NCBI GenBank assembly: GCA_009829735.1
Contig: CM020618.1
Coordinates: forward strand, 24,351,346 to 24,415,345
Direction: 5' to 3'
DNA length: 64,000 nt
Source: Pyropia yezoensis
Taxonomy: Eukaryota; Rhodophyta; Bangiophyceae; Bangiales; Bangiaceae
Shown: positions 45,601-55,243 of the stretch, in pieces
Layout: the number at the start of each line of letters is the position of its first letter
How positions within the stretch are numbered: position 1 is the stretch's first letter
Made by a program: the position numbers and the translations under genes
Notes under the pieces: model-generated
Told to the model about the DNA's origin: nothing
Databases searched by the model: none
The model's input: the letters and a program-made list of their open reading frames with translations, nothing else

Positions 45601-46192
45601 CGACGTGGACGCCGCCCCCGGCCTCGCGGGCGTGCAGTCGTCGACCAACGGGGTGCTCGAGTATGGGGCGGCGACGTTTGCCAACGCCCTCCGTGGGGAG
45701 ATTCTGCTGTCCAAGTTTGCGGGCCAGAGTAACGGCCTCCTCTACCGCGCCCGCCCGGCCCCCGACGGGGCCGACACGCCGCTCGACGCGGACGGCGTGC
45801 GGGTGCTGATTGGCCGCTCTGGGCTGGCCATCTTTGAGGACCCCACCGGCGGGCTGGTCATGGCCGACCCGCGGGCCGACACGGTCACCCGCCTGGCGCC
45901 GGTCTACCCGGTGCCGTCGACGGCAACGCTCATTGGGGTGGCGCCGTCGCGGGGGCGCGCGGCGGGCGGCAATGCGCTGCGCGTGACGGGCCACCGGCTG
46001 GGCGGCGCCGCCGCGACCGTCACTGTCGGCGGCCGCCCGTGCACGGGCGTGCGCGACGTCGCTGCGGCCGGCGACGCGCTCACCTGCACCGTGCCTGCGG
46101 GGGCGGCGGGGGCGGTGGTGGACGTGGTGGTGGTCGGCCCAGCCGGGCGGGCGCTGTCGTACGGGTCTGAGTATCGCTACATGCGTTTGTGA
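42638..46192 (+). CDS. Secreted or membrane-anchored malectin-PKD-PA14-IPT-sugar-dehydrogenase-propeller-IPT protein
   Basis: Single exon, 1184 aa, ATG in GCCATGG context. A Pro-rich head is followed by one hydrophobic helix (about 48-70). Then a malectin-like domain (about 85-256) with YTVTLLWAEVWF and TLDGLVQNPMVSGVVV; a PKD-like repeat (about 297-397) with VRLTVTDNTGDVATAVTTV; a PA14 domain (about 398-580) with SGPHTLSVIHDGPVRVLLDG; an IPT/TIG domain (about 586-673); a six-bladed propeller like PQQ/sorbosone-type glucose dehydrogenases (about 681-1087) with NHDHGVNGHAWDDDGRLYVS and ASGVRNAFALAYTSRGAIYA; and a second IPT domain to the end. Malectin and PA14 bind carbohydrate. Whether the propeller is catalytic is not known. 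It probably acts at the cell surface or wall. Confidence 0.85.
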   Translation: MGDRQGGPPPPPPRAGGALPSVNVAFPPAPSAAVGAPPIGYRRLGRLAAAAAAAAVTIATAVTVAAATAAHPIPAGGVLPLAGRAEAPAPVVRWNAGGPPAGLFAADGGGTYVLPADGSGSAGGAGPSAVHVASDRPIRRGRGWSPLYLTHRWAVGRLRLAFPVPPGTYTVTLLWAEVWFSSRGRRVMRVAVGDTVGEVGQALIPNLDVVAVAGAPNTALVRTFQGVTVSSGGALLVTLDGLVQNPMVSGVVVRRVSAAARPPAATLPPPTPPPAATAEPPLAPAPQTGGGEATPDHRAHAVPGGPYEATDFSKNGTAPVTLDGILSHSHYFAAGPPAVSGLVVRYVWAHAATGVEIGRGPVITHAFPTGVTPVRLTVTDNTGDVATAVTTVTVRTAFTPGAYFYGYPAAAPVGGTVGPRGLGTKSSLPADGLSLLPLSANGAAADAVRPTLGTAVERIAFWSAADFPGAAFTTAAEAGWGARLVAELRPRRSGPHTLSVIHDGPVRVLLDGVEVLSGAAPPGGGVTTTTAATPVELVGGSSTPLQVLYWQASSKARLVLQMRRPGEAKTYAVQAGELGYDTAAVLPVLTSVSRRSGSAAGGDRLLLKGSGLLNDFRVMFGDVEAENVMRSAADGTEVVVLVPARPADSGAATVDVRVVNGVGASNALPFDYIVGGAPPVRFSVETLKAPDGTAFTLGQGVTCSARGPDGRYYFGTQGGVLHVVTVDESRGVVTDGCATVPLPGGRSILGLSFPPSDVAATRLFVSTSVLFWLDRGVLPYASGWRNGRVDLYTPTADGCWAYGRPVLSGLPVSNHDHGVNGHAWDDDGRLYVSVGGSTNAGVAVRGATKAERDLIGGVPDSPLSAAVLVADVDAPGFDGAVTYNAAGTPDVATIRTGNVSVYASGVRNAFALAYTSRGAIYAADNGPNAGYGPASTSCTTRGADPQTGDALLRITAGAYYGSPNRNRGREDPRQCVYVAPMGPRPAGGDVDAAPGLAGVQSSTNGVLEYGAATFANALRGEILLSKFAGQSNGLLYRARPAPDGADTPLDADGVRVLIGRSGLAIFEDPTGGLVMADPRADTVTRLAPVYPVPSTATLIGVAPSRGRAAGGNALRVTGHRLGGAAATVTVGGRPCTGVRDVAAAGDALTCTVPAGAAGAVVDVVVVGPAGRALSYGSEYRYMRL

Positions 46193-46608
46193 GTAGGAGG
46201 TGGTCGGGGGCGGGAGTCTGGGGGGGGAGCGACTCGGCGCGCCGCGCGCGACGAGGCATCGCGCGCGTTTTTTCTTGTCTCCGCCGAGGGAAGGGGCCCG
46301 CGGGCCATGCACAGGAAGGGAAGCGGGGGTGTAACTTTGAAGGACTTGAAGAAAACGCTTTTAACTCTTTTTGATCGACCTTGCCGCGCCCACACCTACC
46401 ATGGGGGCCCGAGGCAACAGCGCCAAGCGCCGCACCAAGGACACCCAGCTACCCGTCACCCCACTGCTGTCGCTCTTCCTTTTCCCGCCCTTCCCCCCTA
46501 TCCCCCCCTGCCTCCTTGCCGCTCTCTACCTCCCCCGTCCTCCGCCGCCCCGCTTCTTCCCCCACTCCGTCCCCGTGGTGTGCGCGTGCTTGGGGTCCCG
46601 CCCGCACG
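46193..46608. promoter_or_regulatory. LSM3 upstream region
   Basis: Contains an unassigned short ORF with ATG at 46401 ([16 protein letters not shown]), which could be an upstream ORF in the LSM3 leader. No splice donor joins it to LSM3. Confidence 0.3.
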
Positions 46609-47378
46609 ATGCCCCAGCCGCTGGACCCCATTGACCTCATCCGCCTCGCCCTGGACGAGCGCATCTACGTCAAGATGCGCGGTGAGCGGGAGCTCCGCGG
46701 CCGCCTGCACGTACGTCACCTCGCTGCTGCTGCTCTATTCAACCCTCTACCCCCTCCCCCGTCCCATCCCCTCGCCCGCCACCCCCTCGTCGCAAGTGCG
46801 GTGGGTTGGTTTCGTGGCGTCTGCGTGCTTGTTGCGTTCTTTCTTTGTTTTTGTTTGCGACGTGCTCCTGCGTGGCGGCCGCCTGTACGAGTGGGCCATC
46901 GTGTGCGGCGTCCCCCCACTCCGCACCAGTGCGTAGGATGGCTGGTGAGGGGGTGCGTGGCTGCCTGCGGCTGCGCGCCAGTGACGACGTTTGAGCCACT
47001 ACACGCTTGCGACTACGGTGCGAGAGGCGCCTGGTTCGGTTTGGCTACATTTCTCACGCGCCGCTTGCCCTTTTATGCACCCCGACCGGTGATTTGGTTG
47101 TGGATGGCTTCCTTCGGTTGTGTCTCCTCCCCTGTTTTTTTTTGTTCTGCTTTTGCTGCTTCCCCCGGGCTTCCTCCATGAATGTGGCGTGCCCCAAGCA
47201 GGCATTTGACCAGCATATGAACATGGTCCTCGGTGACGTCACCGAGACCATCACGTCGATCGAGACGGACGAAGAGACGTTTGAGCAGATTGTGCGGAGC
47301 GTGTCGCGGGACCTGGACATGCTGTTTGTGCGGGGGGATGGCGTCATCCTTGTTGCACCACCATTGCGGACATCTTAA
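46609..47378 (+). CDS. LSM3: U6 snRNA-associated Sm-like protein LSm3
   Basis: Two exons, 46609..46710 and 47202..47378. The 491-bp intron has a GTACGT donor and AAGCAG acceptor, phase 0. Total 92 aa. Exon 1 reads [20 protein letters not shown] then [10 protein letters not shown] (Sm1 motif); exon 2 reads [17 protein letters not shown] and ends [17 protein letters not shown] (Sm2 motif), nearly the same as animal LSm3. It forms part of the LSm2-8 ring on U6 snRNA and the LSm1-7 ring in mRNA decay. The length equals the family's. The start was chosen as the first ATG before the conserved DPIDLI. Confidence 0.95.
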
Positions 47379-47977
47379 TGTTTAGTGGCGGCGCGGTGCG
47401 ACTGTGGCAGGTGATCGGCGCAGCGAAGGGCGGGGAGGGAGGGAGAGGGGTCGGGAAGAGTGTACGCAGGAAAGAATTACCACGCGATGCGCCTCACCCA
47501 AACACTTGCATCGGTTCTTTCCCACAAACACTTGCACTGGGAACAAGTCTACTGGATCAGTCCGTAGGCTCTTGAGTAGTTTTTCATTGTACCGAAGTGC
47601 AAAGTGAAGCGCACTTCGTCGATGAAAGAAAAATATTTTGATATCAATATCGATAGACATCGTCGGGTGCTCCACGTGTCACACAAAGTCACCACGGAGA
47701 GGCCATTTTGGCGTTGCCCACGAAGTCGCCTGAAAGAGCGCACGCTCGCCACTCAGACGACATGACCAGTCGGGCAGACGCCCACCACACCGACGCACAT
47801 CATGCTAACGCCCATCATGCTGAAGGCAACACAAGTGCCACGCAATACCCTCATGTGTATAGAAAGGACAGCAAGAGGACACCCCATCCCCTGCTCCACG
47901 CACGACACTTCCTCGCACCACCAGGCCCCTCCCCCCCACCACTCTCCGTCCACCCCCCTCCTCCCCCCCTCATCTGC
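47379..47977. other. Convergent intergenic region
   Basis: Between the 3' ends of LSM3 and RPC25. At 47760-47830 the words CACCAC/CATCATGC/GACGC alternate as a short degenerate repeat (ACGCCCACCAC, ACGCCCATCAT). No gene. Confidence 0.5.
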
Positions 47978-48574
47978 CTAAGAGGCCCACCAGCTGGTCA
48001 CCCCCAGCCCCGGAGTTCCCAACGAAGCGGTAATCGTCATGGCGGGCCACTGCACGCGCGCCCGTTCTGCCGACGCTGGGTCCAGATGAACGCCCACAAA
48101 GCTGACGCCCACCACGCGGTAGTAGACAACGTCGCCCACGTCCATGTACAGGTCGTTGCCGTCGTACGACCACACCCACCCGCCCACTCCCCCCGTCTCC
48201 TCCTCCCCTGCCACGTACCGGCTGGGCACCTGTAGGTGCGCGGCGGTGACGTAAATGTCCTCGAAGAAACCGGTGCTGAGGCGGAGACCCTTGGCGTCGC
48301 ACCCCGCAATGCGCGCCATCCCCACCTCCCCCAGCGCCGGTGCGTACACCACCGCCCGAAACGTCACAGACGTATGGGAGCCACCGTCGCCCGGAATGAG
48401 GCGCTCCTCCCCCACCGACGTGATATCGTAGAGGGTGAGGACGAGGCCCACCTCGGGGAGCACCCGGTTGCCATAGCGGGTGAGGATTTCCGTGACTAGA
48501 GCAGTCCGTGGGGGATCTCCAAAGCGGGTGGGCGGGATGCGGATGGTGTCTTGAATGTCCACGAGCTTGAACAT
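47978..48574 (-). CDS. POLR3H: RNA polymerase III subunit RPC25 (RPC8)
   Basis: Single exon, 198 aa, starting MFKLVDIQDTIRIPPTRF. The N-terminal Rpb7-like half has TRYGNRVLPEVGLVLTLYDI, then PGDGGSHTSVTFRAVVYAP. The C-terminal S1-like half has MARIAGCDAKGLRLSTGFFE, then VWSYDGNDLYMDVGDVVYYR, and ends GLGVTSWWAS, all as in human POLR3H. With RPC9 it forms the stalk of Pol III, used in initiation at tRNA and 5S genes. Length matches the family (204 in human). The upstream in-frame extension to 48742 is not family-like and was not used. Confidence 0.94.
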   Translation of the reverse strand: MFKLVDIQDTIRIPPTRFGDPPRTALVTEILTRYGNRVLPEVGLVLTLYDITSVGEERLIPGDGGSHTSVTFRAVVYAPALGEVGMARIAGCDAKGLRLSTGFFEDIYVTAAHLQVPSRYVAGEEETGGVGGWVWSYDGNDLYMDVGDVVYYRVVGVSFVGVHLDPASAERARVQWPAMTITASLGTPGLGVTSWWAS

Positions 48575-49711
48575 GGTCGCGTCGAGGTGGCAGAAGGTGC
48601 TAGGGGCAGCATGAGACAGTGGGAGGCAAAGGGGGGGGGGGCACGGGCGAGAAAACGGGAACAACTCAGGGAGGGATACAGCGCTGGAGATGGGAAGCCC
48701 CGACAAGCGCAGAGCATGGGAAACAAGAGGACGGAATGGCAAGAATAGGGAACGACCGGGGGCGCCCGCGACCGCGGCGGCCCCGCGTGTCGCCGATGGT
48801 GGAACGCAGGCCGACGTGGCCGAGACTGGCGCCTTAGCTGCGTCTCTTCGCCGTGGCCGACGAGGCGAAGGATCAAAAGCAGAGCGACACGAAAGCTTTC
48901 GTATCGGTTTGAAGAGGCTGTCGCAGGACCACTATATGTCACTGATCCCGAAACTACCACTTCTCCAAGCTGATTGGGTGAAGGAGGGCTCTTCTCGGCC
49001 ACCAGTTCCTGTTTCTTTCCACCCCATTGGCCAAAGAGACATATACTCAAGGACTCGATTCTATTCAATGACATTCACTCATTTTCCGCGAATTTCTGCA
49101 TCTGAGGGATGGTCACGGTCTCCCCTCTTCCGCCGCCCGGCCAAGGGCGACCCCACGTTGTTGCCCCCCCCGTGGTAACCGCGGCGGTGGCGGCAGATGG
49201 TGGACAGCAGTGCCACACTTGTGGCAGCGGCGGTGGTAGCGGCTGCAGCGGTGGTGGCGGCGGCTGCGGCGGGGTGCTGGACGGGGGGGGGGAGTGACTG
49301 CGGGCGGGTGTGGCCGGGACGGTGCCGGAGGAGGGGCATCAACTGCGTCTTATATCCCGGCGGTACCTGCCCACCCCCTCGTGTCATATCAAGCGCCGCC
49401 AAGACGGAAGCACCCAACGATACCTTGGCTTCCCGTCGCGCCACCCCGCAGGCACGCAGTATGCATATTCCCCCCCACTTGGTGACGGTAGCCGCCCCAG
49501 CCCTCACCCCCCCCCCCGCCCCCCGCCTTCATCATACCCCTCTCTGCCGATGCACCGAGCACCGTCCACCACCGCCACAACCGCCGTCACCACCACCATT
49601 GCCGCTTCTGGCACCACCGCTGTATGGGGTATGGGTCCGGGCTTAAGCGCGTCGTCGCCACCGTCGTCGACGCGACAACACCGTCCAGCTGAACAACAGA
49701 GGGGCGTACGC
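48575..49711. other. RPC25 upstream region and 2OG-oxygenase downstream region
   Basis: 48575-49100 is the RPC25 5' flank, with ATATGTCACTGAT-type AT-richer sequence near 48935-49080. 49195-49290 is GGT/GGC-repeat rich. No gene recognised. Confidence 0.5.
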
Positions 49712-50662
49712 TCACGTAGAGGCCACCACCACGTCCGTTCGAAGCACGTACTTCACCCCCGCTACTACCTTGGCGGCCTCATGCGGGAGGCACGCCTCCC
49801 CGTGGGCGTGCGCGAGCAGCGCCCCTGCGGCGGGGGCATAGCGCAGCACCACCGAGTTGCCGTACGAGCCGCGGTAAAAGACAGTCTCGCCGCCCTCCAG
49901 CGGCACTTCCCCTCCACAATCCGCTCCCACAGCCCCCCCCCCCCATTCACCACCGTGTGCCACTACCGTGCCACCCCTCCCATCGCTGCCGCCCCCACCG
50001 CCACCATTCAAATAAATGAGGACGGTGAGGGCGGTGACGCCTCCGCCCGGCACCTCCCCACTCTCGTCCACGTGCCGGCCGAATGCGTCGCCCACCTCGT
50101 ACCGGTAGAGCCGCAAGTTGGGGGCACATCCAATGGCCGACGCGACCACCCCATCCCACCCGCCACCGCCTCCGCCGCCCGACGCGCCCAACGACTGCCC
50201 GCCGCCCCTCCCTCCCTCAACCATGGCGCCGACAAGGAGCGGGCGGAGGCGGTCAAAGATGCGGGCTGCCAGCTCGGGGGACTCGACCGTCACGCGCCAC
50301 TGCTGACGGGCGGCCGTCTCCCGTGTCGGCGCGCACGTCAGGCGGTCCATGCGGGAGGCGTCTGCGTACGACCGCCACGCCATACACTCGGCCTGGGTGA
50401 AGAAGGTGGGCACCGTGATGATGGGGGGGGACGCGCTGTGCCGGAGCGAATGAAGCAGCCGGGTAGGCGACTCATCATAGCGACTGCCCGGCGATGTTGT
50501 TGCCCCGTGGAGGTCGCCCGGCGGAAGGATGGGGACGGCTGGCACACGCCACGAGGGGGAGGCCACAGGGGGAGGCGTGATGGCGCGAGGCCGACGCGAA
50601 CGCGTCGAGGGCGCCGGGGCTGCGGTCGTGGTAGACCGCACCTTGCGACGAACAGACCCCAT
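49712..50662 (-). CDS. 2-oxoglutarate/Fe(II) oxygenase, prolyl 4-hydroxylase-like
   Basis: Single exon, 316 aa. The N-terminal 80 residues are basic and Ser/Pro-rich (MGSVRRKVRSTTTAAPAP), possibly targeting. The catalytic domain includes LRLYRYEVGDAFGRHVDESG, which gives the HxD iron ligands at about residues 197-199, then TALTVLIYLNGG, GGETVFYRG and LPHEAAKVVAGVKYVLRTDV. In the last segment the His and the Lys ten residues later fit the third iron ligand and the 2-oxoglutarate-binding residue. Two Gly-rich inserts flank the core. Family enzymes hydroxylate proline or other side chains. The substrate is unknown, and similar single-domain enzymes occur in algae. Divergent from COG6, 401 bases apart. 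Confidence 0.8.
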   Translation of the reverse strand: MGSVRRKVRSTTTAAPAPSTRSRRPRAITPPPVASPSWRVPAVPILPPGDLHGATTSPGSRYDESPTRLLHSLRHSASPPIITVPTFFTQAECMAWRSYADASRMDRLTCAPTRETAARQQWRVTVESPELAARIFDRLRPLLVGAMVEGGRGGGQSLGASGGGGGGGWDGVVASAIGCAPNLRLYRYEVGDAFGRHVDESGEVPGGGVTALTVLIYLNGGGGGGSDGRGGTVVAHGGEWGGGAVGADCGGEVPLEGGETVFYRGSYGNSVVLRYAPAAGALLAHAHGEACLPHEAAKVVAGVKYVLRTDVVVAST

Positions 50663-51063
50663 GATGCGTGAGAGGAGGCACGGTAGAGTAAGTGGCACAA
50701 GAGAAAGGAGAGGTGGATGCACCAGCAACTCGCTCGTTTGTCATCAAAAACATCAAAAACGACTGCAAACGGATGGCCAATGGACTTTCGTCTATGTTCG
50801 AGTAATTTTTGGGGCTTCTGGATGACTCTTTTGCGGATAGTGAAACATATGGTGACTGTTACATGAACTGAATTAACACTTTCAACACGTTGAACTGCGC
50901 GGCTGCTGACTGGTGGCGCTCTTGCATGTCGAGTGCGCACTCCCTGTGTCTCTTTGTAGCTATTCGAGCTCGTCCGTGTTCTGCACATCGGGCATCTGGT
51001 AACCGCTGCTTCGGTCTCACTTCCCATCTACTCCGCCTGCGGTTTACTACTTTTTCCCTCCCA
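50663..51063. promoter_or_regulatory. Divergent promoter region, 2OG-oxygenase and COG6
   Basis: AT-richer than either gene. The frame of COG6 is open upstream to 50890, but the family-like sequence begins at the ATG at 51064. Confidence 0.4.
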
Positions 51064-53595
51064 ATGACCAGCGCGGCGCCCGGTGCTCCCCCGCCCTTGA
51101 GCCCTTTGGGCGCCCCCTCCCCCACCGCCGCCAGCCCGTCTTCGTCAACCACAGCGTCGGCGTCATGGGCGGTCAAGAAGATGCGGTACGTGGTGGAGTC
51201 TCCCCCGCCCAGTGACTCGCCTGGAGTTATCTCCGCCCTCACTGACGTTGCACACTTGCTGCAGCGGCCGGCGTCCACCGCCGCGGGCGGCGCTCCCGCT
51301 TCGACGTCGTCCGCCCTCACCACCACCGACGGACCGACGCTGTACAACACGGCCGCGACGAGGCGATCGCTTCGGACAGCCATGGAAGCTCGGACGCTCG
51401 CCCGCGCCGCATCGGTGCTCTCTGCGGCCGACGACGTCACCGCCTCGCTGTCGGCGCTCACCACCGACGTGGCGGCGATGGCGAGCCTGGTCGACGACCT
51501 CTCCCAACGCCTCGCGGCGGCGCGGTCAGGGGCTGCAGGAGTGGTGGCCACCACATCTGCCCTCCGCGATGCGGCGACCGAGCACGAGCGCTGCGCCGCC
51601 GCGTCGGCCGCGTTTGTCGCGGCGTTTGTGCTGCCGCCAGAGGAGGTCGCCAAACTTGAGGCTGGCATTGTCGACGCAGGCTACCTCGATGCCCTCCGGC
51701 GGCTCGAGGGCCTTCACACCCGCTCGCGCGTGCTGCTCCGCGCGGGTGCGACCGGCCGGGCCGCGCTGGGAACGCTGGAGATGGCCGCCACGCGCCGGGA
51801 GGCGGCGTACGAGGCCGTGTACCGGGCGGTGCAGGCACGGTGTGGGGAGCTGAGCACGGAGGGCGACGCCGACGGCGATAGGGATGGCATGGAAGACGGC
51901 CAGGACGGGTGGGCCCGTGGGGGGGGGCGGGCCGGTGGCGACAGCCGGAGTGGCAGTCGGCACGGGGGCGGCGGGCGCGGCACCCAGCTCGAGACCACCG
52001 CCCTGGTGCGGAGTGCCGTGGCGGCCCTTCGCGCGCGGCCACGCCTGCTGCGGCTCTGTGCGGACGAAGTGGCGGCTGCACGGCGGGCGGCGCTCGTGGG
52101 CCGCTTCCTGAGGGCGCTGACCAAAGGCGGTCCGGGGGGGGTGCCGCGGCCCATCGAACTTCATGCCCACGACGTGCTGCGGTATACCAATGATATGCTG
52201 GCGTGGGTGCACCAGGCACTCGCCGGGGAGACGGAGCTGATTGGCCGCCTGTTTGGGGAAGGCGAGGAGGAGGATGGCAAGGCTGGGTCAGCACATGCGG
52301 ACGGGGAACAGCGGCGGGGCGATGGCGGCGACGGCACTGTCGACGGCGATGGGAGCGCTACAGACCGGGGCGCAGAGGCACCGCCCCGTTCTCTGTCAAG
52401 TAACGTTTTGCACTCTATTTTTGACTCCCTTTGCCGGCCGCTGCGCACACGACTGGACGCGCTGCTCGACCCCCCGCCTCCCGTGGTGACCACGTACCGC
52501 CTGGCATCGCTCATTGCTTTCTACGCGACGACGCTCGCGGTTCATCTGCGTCCGCCGTCGGCGCTGGTGGAGACCCTTTCTGCTGCGCAGGCGGCCACGC
52601 TGGGCGCTTTTTTTGCCTCCTGGCGGGAGCGTCTGGACGCGTTTGTGGCCGACACACCCCCGCCATCGTCGGCAGACCTTAGCCCTCCACCGGCGGTATC
52701 TGCCACGATGCGGCGACTGGGCGACATCCTTGCCACCCTGGACGCGAGCCTCGCGTCCGATGCCGAGCGGGATGCGTCGGCCGCGCTGGTGCTCGACGCC
52801 ATCCTGACACCCCTCCGCCAGATTTGTGTCGACGCCGCGGCAGGCGCACGTGGCGGTGGCGCCGGCGGTGGCGCCGGCGGTGGCGCCGGGCGCCGGGCGT
52901 CGGATATGTTGGGGGGCACCCGCGGCGCCCGTGGACGGAGTGGGGGCCTGTCTGCAGCCGAGCGCTGCGTGTACCTGGCCAACTGCGTGGACGCAATGCG
53001 GACTCCCCTGGAGGGCTACCCCTTCACGGCGGCGGTGGTGGCAAGCCTGGACGCCGAGGCGGAGGGCTACCTCGATGAGTATGTCCACCTCGCATCCGAA
53101 GAGGTCCTACGTGCCGTTGGGCTAGCAGACCGCGTTGCCGCCGCTCGGTCGTGGCTGGCGGGCGATGCGTCCGGGGGTACAGACGGCACCGATGATGTGG
53201 CGGCGTCGGCAGCTGGAGCAGCTTCAGTGCCCCTCTGCGAGCGCCCCGGCATGGACGTCGAGTCATTGGCGCTGGGCGTCCGCCACTTTTACGCCCTGCT
53301 CTTTACGTCGGGTGGCGGCCGCGGCGGCGGTGGCGGGGACGCGGCGCTGGAGCCCCCCGCCGTAGGGCTGATGGTGAATGTTCGTGCGCGGCATCGGGTC
53401 AAGGGCGCCGTCGCGTCCGCGGTGGCCGACGCGCATGCGCTGCTTGTGGAGGCGGTGGTGGGGCGGGGGGGGGGCGAGCGGGGGGCGACCGCCGCCCGCC
53501 TGGCGCCGTCCTCTGGCTACCCACCAGAAGTGGGGGTGGCGGTGGGTTTCCGCGCGACGGACAAGGTTGCCACCGTGCTGACGGGGCGGCTGTAG
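51064..53595 (+). CDS. COG6: Conserved oligomeric Golgi complex subunit 6
   Basis: Single exon, 843 aa from MTSAAPG. The N-terminal third has coiled-coil-like Ala/Leu helices (AMEARTLARAASVLSAADDV), then FVLPPEEVAKLEAGIVDAGY. The middle contains RPRLLRLCADEVAAARRAAL, VGRFLRALTKGG and PRPIELHAHDVLRYTNDMLA, the most diagnostic COG6 block. Later comes NCVDAMRTPLEGYPFT. COG6 is part of lobe B of the COG tether, which captures recycling vesicles at the Golgi and keeps glycosylation enzymes in place. It is longer than human COG6 (657) because of Gly/Asp-rich inserts near residues 265-310, 410-435 and 590-620, typical of this genome. Start chosen because sequence upstream is not family-like. Confidence 0.88.
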   Translation: MTSAAPGAPPPLSPLGAPSPTAASPSSSTTASASWAVKKMRYVVESPPPSDSPGVISALTDVAHLLQRPASTAAGGAPASTSSALTTTDGPTLYNTAATRRSLRTAMEARTLARAASVLSAADDVTASLSALTTDVAAMASLVDDLSQRLAAARSGAAGVVATTSALRDAATEHERCAAASAAFVAAFVLPPEEVAKLEAGIVDAGYLDALRRLEGLHTRSRVLLRAGATGRAALGTLEMAATRREAAYEAVYRAVQARCGELSTEGDADGDRDGMEDGQDGWARGGGRAGGDSRSGSRHGGGGRGTQLETTALVRSAVAALRARPRLLRLCADEVAAARRAALVGRFLRALTKGGPGGVPRPIELHAHDVLRYTNDMLAWVHQALAGETELIGRLFGEGEEEDGKAGSAHADGEQRRGDGGDGTVDGDGSATDRGAEAPPRSLSSNVLHSIFDSLCRPLRTRLDALLDPPPPVVTTYRLASLIAFYATTLAVHLRPPSALVETLSAAQAATLGAFFASWRERLDAFVADTPPPSSADLSPPPAVSATMRRLGDILATLDASLASDAERDASAALVLDAILTPLRQICVDAAAGARGGGAGGGAGGGAGRRASDMLGGTRGARGRSGGLSAAERCVYLANCVDAMRTPLEGYPFTAAVVASLDAEAEGYLDEYVHLASEEVLRAVGLADRVAAARSWLAGDASGGTDGTDDVAASAAGAASVPLCERPGMDVESLALGVRHFYALLFTSGGGRGGGGGDAALEPPAVGLMVNVRARHRVKGAVASAVADAHALLVEAVVGRGGGERGATAARLAPSSGYPPEVGVAVGFRATDKVATVLTGRL

Positions 53596-53940
53596 GGGGG
53601 CGCTGGGCCTCGAGGGGGCGGGCAGAGTGGGTAGCTCCTTTTTCGTTCGTCCCCTCGCTCACTGCCTGAGCGACTTTTCAATTGGGGTGCCTTGCATCAG
53701 GGACAATGAGACAAGGTGGAAGCGACGGAAGCTATCGTCAAATGTCCTAAGGAAAAAGCTTCACCACCGTTCCGTGCCCCCTTGAACGGAACACACTGCG
53801 CGGCCACGTCATCAACGTTGCCGGCCTCGGCCCCTCCAAAGAGCACACTCACGCCCTACGCCCCTCCTGCCGCGTCCAAAGAACACACTTACGCCCTACG
53901 TGCCCTCCCCCCGCTTTTCCCTACAGCTGTCCGACCGCCC
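53596..53940. other. Convergent intergenic region
   Basis: Between COG6 and the methyltransferase. A direct repeat of about 30 bases, AAAGARCACACTYACGCCCTACG, occurs at about 53837-53860 and 53877-53900. Confidence 0.6.
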
Positions 53941-55142
53941 TCAGCGCGTGCGCTCGACCAGCAGCAAGGACGGTGAGTTTTCGCGATTCAGCCACGTCAT
54001 GGCCAGCGAGGACCAACGGTCCTTGGGCAGCCCCGCTGCCCACGTGGTGACCGCCGTCTCCTCCTCGGCGCCACCCTCGTGGCCGCAGTAGCACACAACG
54101 GTAATGAGGCCCCCGACGCGAACCAGCTCCGTAGCGGCTGTCAAGCTGGCCACCGTCGTATGTGCTGTCGTCACCACCGTTCGGTCAACATTTTCGCCTG
54201 GGAGATACCCCAAATTGTACGCTATGACCCCTACCGAGCCCGGGGCCAACCCGAGACCATGAAAAGACTCGTGGCTCCGCCGTACGTACTCGACCACTGG
54301 CACCACGGGCTGAGCGACGAGGTCGGGAAGGGAAGTGCGGACAAGCTCCTCCGTCGCTGCCACCGCATCGGCCTGGCGAATTCCGGATAAAGAACGCGTT
54401 GCCTCAGGCAACAAGCAGTAGAGCATGGTGTACCGTGCAGAAGTACAAGAGGACATGGGGCACAACATAAAAATGGTCAGCGCATCTGCCCTGGCGTGAT
54501 AGACAGACAGCCAGACTGAAGCAGTCGTATGAACAAAAACTGCGGCGACCGGCGGTCCTCCATACAGCGGCACACCCCAGCATGGCTGCACGCAGCAAAC
54601 CTCAGCCTCAGCATGGTTGCGCGCAGCACAGCAGCTCGCCACGCAGGCAAAGCAATATGATGACAGAAAGACAGTGGCAGACGTACCTGGATGTCAATGG
54701 CCACCACGCGGCCACCAGCAAAAGGGTCTCGGTCGGCGCCGCCCCCCGCCGTCCCGTGAGAGGATGCCAGCGCCAACATTTGCGCAAGGCGAAGCGTGTC
54801 ACGCCCGCGCCCACACGTAGCGTCCACGACAGTGTCACCAGCGCGGAGGGCCCTGGCCCAGTGGGTGCCCGCGATGCTGGCCTGTCTCTGTAGCACCCGC
54901 TCGCGGTCGGTGAGGGAGGGCGCCGTGTTCCGCGACGGCGAGGAAGGCACCGCTGCCGCCGCCGAAGAAGAGGACGACGACGACGACGAAGAAGACGACG
55001 ATGACGCTCGTTGCACCTGACGACCGGCTACTACAGTAGCGACGCCGGGGCATGGCGGCCGGCAGCGGGTCACCGTCAGCCGCACACAAGGCCGGCGGAA
55101 GGGGGAGCCGGCGGGGTGGGTCAGGAATGCCAGCATGGCCAT
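53941..55142 (-). CDS. YtqB-type SAM-dependent methyltransferase (rRNA_methylase family)
   Basis: Two exons, 55142..54687 and 54372..53941. The 314-bp intron has a GTACGT donor and TTCGCCAG acceptor, phase 0. Total 295 aa. The N-terminal 80 residues look like an organelle-targeting extension, with a poly-Ser run of 15. Motif I reads VVDATCGRGRDTLRLAQML, then VVAIDIQ, which continues across the intron into ADAVAATEELVRTS. Then come GVIAYNLGYLPGENV and LITVVCYCGHEGGAEEE, the signature of YtqB/rRNA_methylase proteins. In bacteria such proteins methylate tRNA or rRNA; plant relatives are plastid-targeted. The substrate is not shown. An alternative start at 55188 would add 15 residues. Confidence 0.85.
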
Positions 55143-55243
55143 GACACCGCCTCCACAGGGTAAAGTCCGGTACGCACGGCCCGGCATCAGCTCCTCACCC
55201 GGGCCGCCGCGGGTGTGGAGCCGCGCCGCCGCGGGGGGGGGGG

